A stretch of DNA of 64,000 nt from Lacihabitans soyangensis (GTDB lineage Bacteria; Bacteroidota; Bacteroidia; Cytophagales; Spirosomataceae): assembly GCF_024343775.1 (NCBI RefSeq), contig NZ_RJUF01000175.1, positions 1 through 64,000 on the forward strand, given 5' to 3'. Below, piece by piece: positions 43,754 to 53,785 of this stretch. Position 1 is the stretch's first letter, and each line of letters opens with the position of its first letter. The notes beneath the pieces were generated by a model. The model saw nothing but the letters and a program-made list of their open reading frames with translations. It was not told the DNA's origin and searched no databases. A program made the position numbers and the translations under genes.

Positions 43754-44776
43754 ATGCGAATATTAACACTTTTATTTATTTCTTGCAGCTTATTTGCAAA
43801 AGCTCCAAAAGACGTAAATCTCAAAAATCCGCCTCCCAGAATTATTAGAACTTGCTGCTCGTTTGGAGTAGATGTTAAAGTGGCAGGGATGCCTTTTATC
43901 AAATATACCGAAGTTACGTCTCCCGAACTTATTGGCGAACACAAATATTTGGGTAATAAAGCCGAGAATAACGGTATTATTTACACCCAAAAGGGCGGTT
44001 TTATTGACATGGGTCACTTGAGGGACATTGCTGACTTTACAGCATTTGTATACCTCTATATTCAAAAAGAACGGCATAATGTTGTTTTTTCATTGAAACT
44101 TGGCAATGAGGGCGGTATGAAAACTTTGAATTTCAATGTGCCTGAAAATTTGACCGACGAGGACCTCGTTCATTTGGCTGGAAAAATAGCCTATGACCTT
44201 TCTGTTTGGCATGAAATATCCACTTCCTATGGAGCCTCGTTTATTCCATTGGTGCCAGAGCGTTATTCTAGTTTTTCGGTAGAAGATGCCTATTCCAACT
44301 TACTTGGTGTACACTTGGGCATGCAGTCTATATTGGCCGATGGCGAATATGAGGCCGAAATGACAAAGAATGTGAAGGCAACTTTAGATGGTTTAGATGC
44401 CGTAAAAAATAGAGAAAGTACGATAGCCGCCATGAATGCGGTCAAAGACATTTGGTGGTCAGGGAAAGCCAAATTACCTAGTCGTAAGGTTTTGATAAAA
44501 CGTCAGTTTGACGTATACGACTGTGTTTTCCCAATGTTAGTAGATGCGGAATCGGCACAAAATAGCGACCAGAACAAAGTTTGCGTGCCACTTTTAAGTT
44601 CTGGTAACTTACCGCTGAACAACTACTACTCTTTGAGTATAAAGGCCAATTTTAAAATTCCCGTGGAGAAGGTTTTTGGTACTCATGTCAAAGAAAAAAA
44701 AACCATCACACAGTTAGATTTTCCTTCTTTGATAAAATATGCTGAGGTAGAAACTTTCAAGACCACTGCAGACTAG
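43754..44776 (+). CDS. DUF4056-like exported protein
   Basis: The product of about 340 residues starts at ATG 43754 (MRILTLLFISCSLFAKAP) with a signal peptide. IIRTCCSFGVDVKVAGMPFIKYTEV near 28-52 and GGFIDMGHLRDIADFTAFVYLYIQKE near 81-106 resemble the conserved core of DUF4056 proteins. HEISTSYGASFIPLVPERYSSFSVEDAYSNLLGVHLG follows. The two adjacent cysteines and the His/Asp/Glu-rich blocks might bind a metal, but this is a guess. It stands alone upstream of asnS, and its role is unknown. Confidence 0.65.
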   Translation: MRILTLLFISCSLFAKAPKDVNLKNPPPRIIRTCCSFGVDVKVAGMPFIKYTEVTSPELIGEHKYLGNKAENNGIIYTQKGGFIDMGHLRDIADFTAFVYLYIQKERHNVVFSLKLGNEGGMKTLNFNVPENLTDEDLVHLAGKIAYDLSVWHEISTSYGASFIPLVPERYSSFSVEDAYSNLLGVHLGMQSILADGEYEAEMTKNVKATLDGLDAVKNRESTIAAMNAVKDIWWSGKAKLPSRKVLIKRQFDVYDCVFPMLVDAESAQNSDQNKVCVPLLSSGNLPLNNYYSLSIKANFKIPVEKVFGTHVKEKKTITQLDFPSLIKYAEVETFKTTAD

Positions 44777-44840
44777 AATTTAAGATAATTTTCTCATTTA
44801 ATTATCCTCGTTTTGCATAGTAAATACCCCTCGAAATCCT

Positions 44841-44848
44841 TAATTTTG
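44841..44848 (+). promoter_or_regulatory. Possible -7 box (TAATTTTG) for asnS
   Basis: Exact TAnnTTTG consensus, 36 bases before the asnS ATG. A TTTG at 44812-44815 is 25 bases further up, a longer gap than the usual 19-20. Confidence 0.42.
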
Positions 44849-44884
44849 CAGGAATTTTAAATCGATATAAAATTTTCGTAAAAT

Positions 44885-46327
44885 ATGCAGATTAAAGATA
44901 TTCTCCAACTTTCGCCCGAAAGTCAAAGTGTAATAGTAAAAGGTTGGGTAAGAACCAAACGTGGTCAAGCCAATATCGTCTTCATAAATCTAAATGACGG
45001 CTCTACTATAAAAAATATTCAGGCGGTTGTTGAAGACGGTAAGATTGACGAAGAAACACTCAAAAAAATATCAACGGGAGCTTGTATAGCAGTTTCGGGT
45101 ACTTTGGTGGCTTCTGCTGGCTCAGGTCAAGCAGTTGAGGTTTTAGCTCAAAGTATAGAGATTTATGGTACAGCTGACGAAACTTTTCCGATGCAGCCGA
45201 AAAAACATAGCCTTGAATTTCTTCGAGAAAAAGCCCATTTGCGTTTCAGAACCAATACATTCGGAGCAATTTTTAGAATAAGACACGCTCTCGCTTTTGC
45301 TGTACACAAGTATTACAACGACAACGGGTTCTTTTATTTACACACCCCCATCATTACGGCCTCCGATGCCGAAGGTGCTGGTGAAATGTTCAGAGTGAGT
45401 AGTTTCGAGCCCAACGCCGCTCCTAAAAATGAGGACGGTTCGGTAGATTTTAGCCAAGATTTCTTCGGTAGAGAAACTTCATTAACCGTATCCGGACAGT
45501 TGGAGGGCGAATTGGGTGCCATGGCTCTTTCAAAAATATATACTTTTGGACCAACTTTTAGAGCTGAAAATTCCAACACTACCCGTCACTTGGCGGAGTT
45601 TTGGATGATTGAGCCGGAGGTTGCGTTTTATGATTTGGAGGACAACATGAATCTCGCCGAGAGTTTTGTGAAATACGTAATTCAGTATGCCTTGGATAAC
45701 TGTAAGGACGATTTGGAGTTTCTTCAAAATCGACTTTTGGAAGAAGAAAAATCAAAACCTCAAAACGAACGTTCGGAGTTGACATTATTGGAAAAACTGA
45801 AGTTTGTGGTTGAAAATGACTTCGAAAGACTTACTTACACCGAGGCTATAGATATTTTATTAAAATCTAAGCCAGCACAAAAGAAGCAGTTTCAATACGA
45901 AGTAGGCTGGGGTATAGATCTTCAGTCAGAACACGAACGTTATTTGGTAGAGAAGCATTTCAAAAAGCCAGTTATACTTACCAACTATCCGAAGGACATA
46001 AAAGCTTTTTACATGAAGCAAGATGAAGTGTCTGATGCGACTCCGGGTGCAACAGTTAGAGCCATGGATGTTTTATTCCCTGGCATTGGCGAAATAATCG
46101 GTGGTTCTCAAAGAGAAGATAACTACGAGAAATTGATGACCCGCATTAACGAGGTAGGTATAGATCCAGAAAACCTTTGGTGGTATTTAGATACCCGCAA
46201 GTTTGGTTCTGCCCCACACTCAGGATTTGGTCTTGGTTTTGAGCGTTTGGTGCTTTTTGTGACTGGCATGGGTAACATCCGTGATGTAATTCCTTTCCCA
46301 CGTACACCGAAAAATGCTGAATTCTAA
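44885..46327 (+). CDS. asnS: Asparaginyl-tRNA synthetase
   Basis: The 480-residue class II synthetase charges tRNA-Asn. It has an N-terminal OB fold ([25 protein letters not shown]). The catalytic core shows [18 protein letters not shown], the motif 2 region [29 protein letters not shown], and motif 3 [17 protein letters not shown]. Length is normal. nuoH starts 3 bases after its stop, so the two are in one transcript. Confidence 0.96.
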   Translation: MQIKDILQLSPESQSVIVKGWVRTKRGQANIVFINLNDGSTIKNIQAVVEDGKIDEETLKKISTGACIAVSGTLVASAGSGQAVEVLAQSIEIYGTADETFPMQPKKHSLEFLREKAHLRFRTNTFGAIFRIRHALAFAVHKYYNDNGFFYLHTPIITASDAEGAGEMFRVSSFEPNAAPKNEDGSVDFSQDFFGRETSLTVSGQLEGELGAMALSKIYTFGPTFRAENSNTTRHLAEFWMIEPEVAFYDLEDNMNLAESFVKYVIQYALDNCKDDLEFLQNRLLEEEKSKPQNERSELTLLEKLKFVVENDFERLTYTEAIDILLKSKPAQKKQFQYEVGWGIDLQSEHERYLVEKHFKKPVILTNYPKDIKAFYMKQDEVSDATPGATVRAMDVLFPGIGEIIGGSQREDNYEKLMTRINEVGIDPENLWWYLDTRKFGSAPHSGFGLGFERLVLFVTGMGNIRDVIPFPRTPKNAEF

Positions 46328-46330
46328 GCA

Positions 46331-47419
46331 ATGGTTGTAGCCTTACTTATTTTCCTTGCCGTCATAGGTGCCAATGTTATCGTGAGTGTATATCTCGAAC
46401 GAAAACTCTCTGCATTTATTCAAGACAGACTTGGTCCGATGGAAGTAGGTAAGTGGGGCCTTTTACAATTGTTTGCTGACTTAATGAAACTATTTCAAAA
46501 GGAGGACATCATACCATTTACGGCAGACAAGAGACTTTTTAAAGCAGCACCTTTTCTTATTTTTGCAGCTATTTTTGCAGGCTTTGCTCTTATACCTATC
46601 AATAAATTGCTTCAAGGAGCTGATTTGCAGTCAGGAGTATTTGTTTTGATAGGTGTTATTTCACTAGATATAATAGGTATTTTGATGGCGGGATGGTCCT
46701 CAAATAACAAGTATGCGTTGTTGGGCTCCATGCGTTCGGTTGCCCAAATTCTTTCGTATGAAGTACCCATTGGTTTATGTATTCTTTGTGTAGCTATAAC
46801 GAGTGCTAGCCTTAATTTGCAGGAAATAATCGGCTTGCAAGGCATTTTTTCTAATGAGCCCAATTACCTTTTTGGAATAAAAGCCTTGGGAATAGAAACC
46901 ACAAATGTGGGTGGTTTTTTGACCTGGAATATTTTTAGAAATCCATTTTTATTCATTGTTTTCATTGTTTTTGTGATTTCAGGCTTAGCTGAAGCCAATA
47001 GAGCTCCTTTCGATTTGCCCGAGGCAGAGTCCGAATTGATTGCCGGTTTTCATACAGAATATTCGGGTTTTCGTTGGGCTATCATATTCTTAGCGGAATA
47101 TGGCATGATGCTATTGTTGGCATTTATGGCTACAATTTTGTTTTTGGGAGGATGGAATACGCCATTGCCAAATATTGGCTCATTAAAATTGGCTGATTGG
47201 ACATCAGGAAAAGATGGATCAATAGCCATGCACCTTTGGGGGGCTTTCTGGATATTTTCAAAGGCTTATTTCGGTATGTTAGTTCAGATGTGGGTAAGAT
47301 GGACCTTGCCTCGCCTCAGAATCGATCAGCTCATGTATCTGTGTTGGAAAGTTTTGACTCCTTTGTGTCTTATATTGGTCCTAATTTCAGCCTTTTGGAG
47401 AATTCTAATGATTTGGTGA
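46331..47419 (+). CDS. nuoH: NADH-quinone oxidoreductase subunit H (NuoH)
   Basis: The 362-residue multi-pass protein is the complex I subunit that forms part of the quinone site. ERKLSAFIQDRLGPMEVGKWGLLQLFADLMKLFQKED near 23-59 is the family signature; the acidic loop EANRAPFDLPEAESELIAGFHTEYSGFRWA near 221-250 is the quinone-channel motif. It is separated from all other nuo genes: the neighbours are asnS and a hypothetical gene that starts right after it. Whether a second nuoH exists elsewhere cannot be seen here. Confidence 0.93.
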   Translation: MVVALLIFLAVIGANVIVSVYLERKLSAFIQDRLGPMEVGKWGLLQLFADLMKLFQKEDIIPFTADKRLFKAAPFLIFAAIFAGFALIPINKLLQGADLQSGVFVLIGVISLDIIGILMAGWSSNNKYALLGSMRSVAQILSYEVPIGLCILCVAITSASLNLQEIIGLQGIFSNEPNYLFGIKALGIETTNVGGFLTWNIFRNPFLFIVFIVFVISGLAEANRAPFDLPEAESELIAGFHTEYSGFRWAIIFLAEYGMMLLLAFMATILFLGGWNTPLPNIGSLKLADWTSGKDGSIAMHLWGAFWIFSKAYFGMLVQMWVRWTLPRLRIDQLMYLCWKVLTPLCLILVLISAFWRILMIW

Positions 47420-47420
47420 A

Positions 47421-47981
47421 ATGGCGAAATTAATCGAAAAAGATCTTGAAGAAGCCATATTAGCCTTACCAACAAAAGAAAAAAATAAGATTCTGATTAG
47501 ACTTATTGACAAAAATAAGGTTTTGGTTGAGCAACTACATTTTAAACTGTTAGAACATCCAGAGATAGATCTAAAGCTACGTCAGGATTCAGTAGCTGAT
47601 CAAATAGAAAATCTTAAAAGATATAATGCAATCAAATCAAAAGAGCTACTGACTTTACAAAGAAGCTATTTTGCACAGATTTCCCACCACAAAAGAATCA
47701 CTAGTGACAAGGTGGGTGAGGTACGTTTAAGTCTTAAGTTGATTTTGAAGTTTGTAACTGATTATTCGCTGGTTTTCAACAAACCTGACCTGAAATATAA
47801 CCACAAACTGAATGAATATAATATCAAAAAAATGTTGCTTTTGCTCAAAAACCTTAAAGGAATTCACGAGGACTATCAAATAGAATTTGTGGATGACATT
47901 AATACTATTCTTGATTTCTTTTATAATGGTATTCATGCAGGCTTGGCCAAGAGCCTTGCTTTGCCTCGATATATTGACTAA
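47421..47981 (+). CDS. Hypothetical helical cytoplasmic protein
   Basis: The 186-residue product has no signal peptide or membrane segment and is rich in Leu, Lys and Glu, with long predicted helices (LIEKDLEEAILALPTKEKNKILIRLIDKNKVLVEQLHFKLLE, and YNIKKMLLLLKNLKGIHEDYQ). The N-terminus resembles small Bacteroidota proteins of unknown function such as DUF6155, but I am not sure. The ATG lies 1 base after the nuoH stop and the stop lies 2 bases before proB, so it is clearly transcribed with both. Confidence 0.6.
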   Translation: MAKLIEKDLEEAILALPTKEKNKILIRLIDKNKVLVEQLHFKLLEHPEIDLKLRQDSVADQIENLKRYNAIKSKELLTLQRSYFAQISHHKRITSDKVGEVRLSLKLILKFVTDYSLVFNKPDLKYNHKLNEYNIKKMLLLLKNLKGIHEDYQIEFVDDINTILDFFYNGIHAGLAKSLALPRYID

Positions 47982-47983
47982 AA

Positions 47984-49018
47984 ATGAAAAGACCCCTATT
48001 AGTTTTAAAGTTTGGAACGGCCTCCATTACGAAACCATCAGGCGAGCCTGATGTAGCTATAATAGACGAGATTGCACGCCAGGCCGCTATCTTGCATAAA
48101 AAATATAGAATCATTATTGTGTCTTCAGGAGCGGTGGGTGCTGGAAAACATTTTGTGCAAAATTATGAAGGCACTATAAGCCAAAGAAAGGCAGCTGCGG
48201 CCATTGGAAATCCACTTTTATTAAAAATGTACGACCAAGCTTTTCAGAAATACAATATCAATGTTGCCCAAAGTCTTCTGGAAAGACAGCATTTTGCCAA
48301 CAGACAGCAGTTTTTGCAACTAAAGGAAACCTACGATGAACTTTGGAAAAGTAATATAATTCCGATAGCCAACGAAAACGACGTAGTGAGCAATCGGGAG
48401 CTAAAGTTTTCTGATAATGATGAATTAGCTACTTTAATTGCCGGCGGGTTTGGAGCCCAAGTTCTCATGCTTTGCACGGCTTCTGGTGGTTTACTGAATA
48501 AAGAAGGCCAGTTGGTGAATCAAGTGGAAAAAATTGATGAGGAAATTCTGGGAATGGTGAGTAAATCCAAAACAGCTTTAGGTCTGGGTGGAATGGCTTC
48601 GAAGCTTACATTTACTCATTTGGCCAACAAAATGGGTATAAAAGTTATTATATTCGGAATGAAGGTGGTAGACGGCATATTGAATGCCATTAACGAAAAA
48701 GCAGGGACGACATTTTTGCCTCAAGATGCCAATTTATCAGCTAAAAATAAATGGATTGCGAGTGGTGCTATCTCGGTGGGTAGTGTGACCATTGACGCAG
48801 GAGCGAGTAAAGCACTTCTTAATCGCAAAAGTCTTCTTGCCGTAGGTATTACGAGTTTTGATGGAGAATTTGAATCGGGTGAGTTGGTTGAAATATTAGA
48901 TGAAACCAAACAAATACTGGCGGTAGGTAAAGCAAAAATATCCTCTCAAATTCTACAAGAAAACCTTAAAGTGCAGAATTTGATCTTTATTCATGCAGAT
49001 GACATTGTATTGATATAA
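47984..49018 (+). CDS. proB: Glutamate 5-kinase
   Basis: The 344-residue enzyme phosphorylates glutamate in the first step of proline synthesis. The kinase domain shows LVLKFGTASIT near 5-15, IIVSSGAVGAGK near 43-54, PIANENDVVSNRELKFSDNDELATLIAGGFGAQVLML (ATP/substrate site), and GLGGMASKL. A C-terminal PUA-like domain (about 260-344) follows, as in full-length ProB. proA is not in the window. The gene closes the asnS-nuoH-hypothetical-proB run. Confidence 0.92.
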   Translation: MKRPLLVLKFGTASITKPSGEPDVAIIDEIARQAAILHKKYRIIIVSSGAVGAGKHFVQNYEGTISQRKAAAAIGNPLLLKMYDQAFQKYNINVAQSLLERQHFANRQQFLQLKETYDELWKSNIIPIANENDVVSNRELKFSDNDELATLIAGGFGAQVLMLCTASGGLLNKEGQLVNQVEKIDEEILGMVSKSKTALGLGGMASKLTFTHLANKMGIKVIIFGMKVVDGILNAINEKAGTTFLPQDANLSAKNKWIASGAISVGSVTIDAGASKALLNRKSLLAVGITSFDGEFESGELVEILDETKQILAVGKAKISSQILQENLKVQNLIFIHADDIVLI

Positions 49019-49022
49019 AAAA

Positions 49023-49046
49023 AGCCTTTGGCATTAACCAAAGGCT
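49023..49046 (-). terminator. Intrinsic terminator for the ompH end of the BamA cluster
   Basis: Stem agcctttgg/ccaaaggct with a 6-base loop. A T-run follows only on the minus strand (ggctttttttta), so it mainly ends the minus-strand cluster; it may also slow proB transcripts on the other strand. Confidence 0.8.
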
Positions 49047-49071
49047 TCGTCTATTCTAAAAAATCTAAAAA

Positions 49072-49644
49072 TTATTTTTTCGGAGTTGTAGAAGCTGGGG
49101 CAGCGTCTTTGGTTTCAGCAGGAATCGGAACACCCATTTTCTTGAATACCAAGTTGGTAATGTTATCAGTTTCTGGAGCAACTAAGATTACTGGTGTCGT
49201 GCCATATCCAGCGTCAGAGTTTAAAACATACGTGTATCCATTCTCTTTAGCTACTGCATCGATCGCGGTTTGGATTTTATCCATAACCGGTGCAATCATT
49301 TCTTGTTGCTTACGAGAAAGAGCTGTCTCTGCATTCTGTTGTAACTCTTGCAATTCATTTTGTTTGTTTTGCAAAGTTTTCTCTTTGTCTGCTTTGATAA
49401 CTGCTGACATTGAAGCTGCATTTTTTTGATAGTCTTCAAACATTTTTTGAGCTTCGGCTAATTTATCTTGATAAAGTTTGTCATACTGAGCTTTTTCTGT
49501 AGATAATTTCGCTTGAATATCCTTAGAATCTGGTAGGTTTTGAAGGATAAACTCTATATTGGTATAACCTATCTTAAGATTCTGAGCGTTTGTTGAAATA
49601 CTTGCTAAAATTGTTAAAGCAATTACAAATAGTTTGATTTTCAT
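49072..49644 (-). CDS. OmpH/Skp-family periplasmic chaperone
   Basis: The 190-residue protein has a signal peptide (cleavage near STNAQ, residue 21). The Skp fold follows: IGYTNIEFILQNLPDSKDIQAKLSTEKAQYDKLYQDKLAEA begins the long coiled-coil arms, and AKENGYTYVLNSDAGYG closes the head. Skp trimers hold unfolded outer-membrane proteins for BamA. A low-complexity tail (ETKDAAPASTTPKK) ends it. It is the last gene of the cluster, after a second OmpH protein. Confidence 0.88.
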   Translation of the reverse strand: MKIKLFVIALTILASISTNAQNLKIGYTNIEFILQNLPDSKDIQAKLSTEKAQYDKLYQDKLAEAQKMFEDYQKNAASMSAVIKADKEKTLQNKQNELQELQQNAETALSRKQQEMIAPVMDKIQTAIDAVAKENGYTYVLNSDAGYGTTPVILVAPETDNITNLVFKKMGVPIPAETKDAAPASTTPKK

Positions 49645-49673
49645 TTCTGTAGTATTAATAAAATTAAATTGGT

Positions 49674-50192
49674 TTACTTTTTAAGATTTAATCCAAGCTC
49701 GTCCATTATAAAATCTGTATAATCGTGCTTAGGGTCAGCATAAAACATACTCATGTCAGATGCTTTGTCAAAGATAAAACTAAGTTTATATTTTCGAGCT
49801 ATTTTTTCGGATGTTTTGTATATTTCGTCCAATATTGGCTTCAATATCTCCTTTTTCTTCTGAAATAGCTGTCCATTCAATCCGAAAATACTGTTGTTTA
49901 ATGTTCTCAGTTCTTCTTCTTTTTTGTCAATTTCAGCCAGTTTTTCTTTTTTCATATCGGCCGTCAGAAGTATTTCTTCTTGCTGATATTTCTGTTTCAT
50001 TTTTTCTACATCTGCATATTTGGCCTGAATGTCTTTCGTCCATTTTTCTGCAAATTGATTCATTTCTTCATTTGCTTTCTTATATTCTGGCATTTTGTTC
50101 ATGATATATTCCGTATCAATGTAGCCAAATTTTTGAGCAATGGACTGGAAACCTCCGAGCATCAAAAGTAAAAAAAATATTTTCAATTTCAT
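49674..50192 (-). CDS. Second OmpH/Skp-family periplasmic chaperone
   Basis: The product of about 172 residues starts at ATG 50192 (MKLKIFFLLLMLGGFQSIAQ) with a signal peptide. FGYIDTEYIMNKMPEYKKANEEMNQFAEKWTKDIQAKYADVEKMKQKYQQEE forms the coiled-coil arm; RKYKLSFIFDKASDMSMFYADPKHDYTDFIMDELGL is the conserved end. Two tandem ompH genes after bamA are normal for Bacteroidota. The gap to bamA is about 110 bases. Confidence 0.88.
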   Translation of the reverse strand: MKLKIFFLLLMLGGFQSIAQKFGYIDTEYIMNKMPEYKKANEEMNQFAEKWTKDIQAKYADVEKMKQKYQQEEILLTADMKKEKLAEIDKKEEELRTLNNSIFGLNGQLFQKKKEILKPILDEIYKTSEKIARKYKLSFIFDKASDMSMFYADPKHDYTDFIMDELGLNLKK

Positions 50193-50302
50193 TTTTTTTA
50201 GATTTAGTCCTTTTTGTTTTTTATTCAACGGTTTCGTGTTCTTAAGACGAAATTCTTTGTCTAGAGTTTATAATTCTATCTCGGATTAACAGAATTTTAA
50301 CA

Positions 50303-52906
50303 TTATCGAATCTGCTGACCAATACTAAATGTAAAGGCTTTTCTACCTTGATTTTGTAGGCCAGGGATTGGGTCAAAACCGTAACCATAGTCGATTCCGA
50401 GTAAACCAAAGGCTGCCATGAATACTCTGGCACCAATACCGGCCGAGCGTCGTAACTTAAACGGGTTGTAGTCTTTGTAACTACCCCAGCTGTTACCCGC
50501 TTCGGCAAATCCCAAGACAAATATGGTGGCCTGAGGGTTAAGAGAAACCGGATAACGCAACTCTAATGCGTATTTGCTATATATAATTCCACCCGTCCTA
50601 GAGAAAGTCCCTGTTGCTTGAGCTGCCTCTACTTTTTCGTTATAAGTAGCCTCATATACTACACCTTCGTCGTAACCTCTTAATCCGATCAATTCGACAC
50701 CGATACTGTTGGTGTTTTGGAGACCCATACCTGCTCCACCTATTACGAATCTACCAAATGGACTATAGCCAGTGCTTGAGTTATATTTACCCAAGAAACC
50801 CATGTTTCCTTTGGCGTGGAAGATCAACTTGCCAAAAACAGGGGCATACCAGTCAGCGTCAAACATCCACTTGTGTCCTTCTATCCACAGTTTTCCTGAC
50901 TTCTGTGTACCAAATAATGAATACGGTGGGTTGAAAGTTGTATTTAATGAAATGTTGGAACCGCTTCTTGTAAACTGAGGGTTGTCAAGGCTATATCGAG
51001 AGACGTTAAAGCCCAGCGATACATCATGAGCTTGACCATTTCTAAAGTTTGAAAGCAAGAAACTATTTTCTACATCATAATACTGATATGAAAATGCGGT
51101 ACTGAAGTTAAAGTTTCTATCTGGCCAGTTAAGTCTCTTGCCATAAGTCACTGATCCACCTGTATTTCTAAAAAATCCTTGATATAGTGCTGAATTAAAT
51201 CCACCCCCCAAAAATGGATTATTGAATGAATTGCCTTGAAGACGTTGCATTCTTTCTGCAATTTTGCTATAATCTTGCACAGAGTGGAATAAGCTTACCG
51301 AGAATGAGTTTGGTTTTTTACCTCCCAACCAAGGCTCTGTAAAAGACATAGAGTAATTTTGGAAACCACCATTGGCTTGAAACCTAATAGAGAATCTTTG
51401 ACCGTCGCCCTTTGGAAGTGGTTTGTATTCTCTAAGATTAAGTATTTTGCGTATGGCAAAGTTGTTAAATACAATACCAAACGTACCGATTATTCCCTGT
51501 ATGCCACTCCAACCACCCGAAAGTTCGATGTTGTCATTGGATTTTTCTTCTACATTATATTCAATATTGACAGTGCCGTCATTTTGAGGAACCGGTTTAG
51601 GGTCAATTTTTTGAGGGTCAAAATAGCCCAATTTCGAGAGCATCTGTACCGTTTCTACCAAGTCAGTTTTGCTGAACTTTTGTCCTGGCTTAGTTAGGAT
51701 TTCACGAAGGACCACATGGTCACTGGTTTTGGTATTGCCGTTTAGAATAATCTTATTGATAGTGGCTTGCTTGCCTTCGGTGATTCTCATTTCGATATCA
51801 ATAGAGTCGCCATCTATGGCGGTTTCTATCGGTTGACAGCTAAAGTATAAATATCCGTCATCCATGTAATAAGAACTTACGTCTTGCTGAGGCTTTCCAT
51901 TTATTTTTTTCTCAAGTTCCTCAGGATTGTATAAATCACCTTTTTTAACATCTAGGATCAAGGCAAGAGTATCCGAATTTCTCAGATAATTACCCGTCCA
52001 GGTAATATTTCTATAGTAAAATCTATTCCCTTCGGTAACATTCAAAACAATGTTGATGTTCTTGTCATCTACTTCATATATAGAATCGCTAACAATCTGT
52101 GCGTTCCTATATCCGTTTTTATTCAAGAAACTGATCAGTTTTTCTTTGTCTTCTTTATATTTCTTCGTAACGAATTTTGAAGGTGTAAATATTCTCAAAG
52201 GTGCTTTTTCTTTCGTTCCTTTCATTTTAGAGAGTACCTTCCATTCGGGCAATTCCTTGATTCCGTTTAGCTGGATATCGTTTATTTTTACTTTTGATTT
52301 TTTGGAGATGTTAAACACCAAAGCAGCGTTATTTACCCGTACGGTATCAGCGATTTGTTGAACCTGAACTGCACAATTTCTAAACCCTTTATCCAAATAG
52401 TGCTTTTTAACGATGTTCTGAATGTTTTTAACCATGGCATCAGTAATTACCTTGCCTTTATAGGTTTTTATTTTCTCCTCAATCGTCTCTTTTTCTCCTT
52501 TTCTGATACCGTTCAGTACTATCTTGTTGAGTCTTGGTCTTTCTTTTAAAGCTAGTTCGAGAAATACGGTTTTACCCTCCACTTTTGTGATGTTAATGGA
52601 TACATCCTCTATAATACCTTGGTCCATCAGTCTTTTGATGGCTGTCGAGATTCGCTCCCCTGGGATTTTTATCTCATCGTTTACATTCAGACCTGAAACA
52701 GATATCAGTGTGTTTGGGTCAAGGAATTTGGCACCTGTTACTACAATGCCACCAATAATATAATCTTTTGGACTAGTGTAATCTACCAAGGCTTCCTCAG
52801 ATACCGTTCTGTTTAAACGCGGAAGACCTACTCTTTGGGCTTTTGCAACGATGTGCACTGCAAAAATTAGGACTGTTAATATGAATAGTTTTAAAGAATT
52901 CCTCAT
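50303..52906 (-). CDS. bamA: Outer-membrane protein assembly factor BamA
   Basis: The 867-residue protein inserts beta-barrel proteins into the outer membrane. It has a signal peptide (cleavage near VAKAQ) and five POTRA domains over about 50-440, with recognisable units such as GLNVNDEIKIPGERISTAIKRLMDQGIIEDVSINI and TKPGQKFSKTDLVETVQMLSKLGYFDPQKI. A 16-strand barrel follows, containing GLRGYDEG, the conserved loop motif, and ending in FTFSIGQQIR. It overlaps uppS by 4 bases (ATGA). The GTG-free start ATG at 52906 is firm. Confidence 0.95.
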   Translation of the reverse strand: MRNSLKLFILTVLIFAVHIVAKAQRVGLPRLNRTVSEEALVDYTSPKDYIIGGIVVTGAKFLDPNTLISVSGLNVNDEIKIPGERISTAIKRLMDQGIIEDVSINITKVEGKTVFLELALKERPRLNKIVLNGIRKGEKETIEEKIKTYKGKVITDAMVKNIQNIVKKHYLDKGFRNCAVQVQQIADTVRVNNAALVFNISKKSKVKINDIQLNGIKELPEWKVLSKMKGTKEKAPLRIFTPSKFVTKKYKEDKEKLISFLNKNGYRNAQIVSDSIYEVDDKNINIVLNVTEGNRFYYRNITWTGNYLRNSDTLALILDVKKGDLYNPEELEKKINGKPQQDVSSYYMDDGYLYFSCQPIETAIDGDSIDIEMRITEGKQATINKIILNGNTKTSDHVVLREILTKPGQKFSKTDLVETVQMLSKLGYFDPQKIDPKPVPQNDGTVNIEYNVEEKSNDNIELSGGWSGIQGIIGTFGIVFNNFAIRKILNLREYKPLPKGDGQRFSIRFQANGGFQNYSMSFTEPWLGGKKPNSFSVSLFHSVQDYSKIAERMQRLQGNSFNNPFLGGGFNSALYQGFFRNTGGSVTYGKRLNWPDRNFNFSTAFSYQYYDVENSFLLSNFRNGQAHDVSLGFNVSRYSLDNPQFTRSGSNISLNTTFNPPYSLFGTQKSGKLWIEGHKWMFDADWYAPVFGKLIFHAKGNMGFLGKYNSSTGYSPFGRFVIGGAGMGLQNTNSIGVELIGLRGYDEGVVYEATYNEKVEAAQATGTFSRTGGIIYSKYALELRYPVSLNPQATIFVLGFAEAGNSWGSYKDYNPFKLRRSAGIGARVFMAAFGLLGIDYGYGFDPIPGLQNQGRKAFTFSIGQQIR

Positions 52907-53682
52907 TTATTTGTTTTTATCTGATCTCCTGTTTTTCCGAATCTTCTCTCTCTTTGTTGATATGTTTTAATAGCATCCTTCAAATGCTCCTTTCTAAAGT
53001 CAGGCCAAAAAACGTCGTCTAAGAACAGAAGTTCTGCGTAGGCAGACTGCCAAAGTAGGTAATTGCTTATTCTATGGTCTCCTCCGGTTCTTATAAGAAA
53101 GTCAACGTCAGGGTCTGGATATGTGGACAAAAACTTGTTAAACATGCTTTCGTTAATATCTTCTATTTCGATTTCGTTCGTTTTTACTTTGGTAGCTATT
53201 TGTTTAATAGCTTGTACTATATCCCATTTTCCGCTGTAACTTAATGCTAGACTAAGTACTAAACCAGTGTTATTTTTGGTTTTTTCAATACCTGCTAACA
53301 TCTCATTCCTAGCGTTTTTCGGTAACATTTCTAAGTCGCCAATACACTTAAGTCTGACATTGTTTTTATGTAAACTTGGTATTTCGTCACCAATGGTTTT
53401 TATCAATAGACTCATTATCCCGTCAACTTCGGCCTTGGGTCTTCCCCAGTTTTCGGTTGAAAAAGTATAAAGTGTTAGGTGTCCAATACCCAGCTCAGCA
53501 CAGCCCTCAACGGTATCACGAACAGCCGCAATGCCGTGGTGGTGGCCAAAAATACGCATGGCACCTTTGCTCTTCGCCCATCTTCCGTTACCATCCATGA
53601 TAACGGCTATATGCTTGGGTAAATTGTTTAAATCGATGTCTTCCAAAAAAAATAGTGTTTGTCCGTTTGAAAAGGACTGCAA
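52903..53682 (-). CDS. uppS: Isoprenyl transferase (undecaprenyl diphosphate synthase)
   Basis: The enzyme makes the C55 lipid carrier for peptidoglycan and surface glycans. HIAVIMDGNGRWAKSKG (catalytic Asp30), HLTLYTFSTENWGRP, and FLIRTGGDHRISNYLLWQSAYAELLFLD are the cis-prenyltransferase blocks; the usual SGE before RISN reads GGD here. No ATG precedes the first motif. The frame opens with TTG at 53682, and another TTG at 53646 (giving EDIDLNNLPKH) is equally possible and closer to family length. Its stop overlaps the bamA start by 4 bases, so the lipid-carrier and BAM genes are coupled. Confidence 0.93.
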   Translation of the reverse strand: MQSFSNGQTLFFLEDIDLNNLPKHIAVIMDGNGRWAKSKGAMRIFGHHHGIAAVRDTVEGCAELGIGHLTLYTFSTENWGRPKAEVDGIMSLLIKTIGDEIPSLHKNNVRLKCIGDLEMLPKNARNEMLAGIEKTKNNTGLVLSLALSYSGKWDIVQAIKQIATKVKTNEIEIEDINESMFNKFLSTYPDPDVDFLIRTGGDHRISNYLLWQSAYAELLFLDDVFWPDFRKEHLKDAIKTYQQRERRFGKTGDQIKTNK

Positions 53683-53785
53683 AAATACAAAAAAGATAAA
53701 GGAATAAAAAGCAGTGTATCTAATAAAGCAAAAATATAGTTTTAATTGATTTCGAGGGGCTTATTGGTACGTGAATGGTCTGGAA

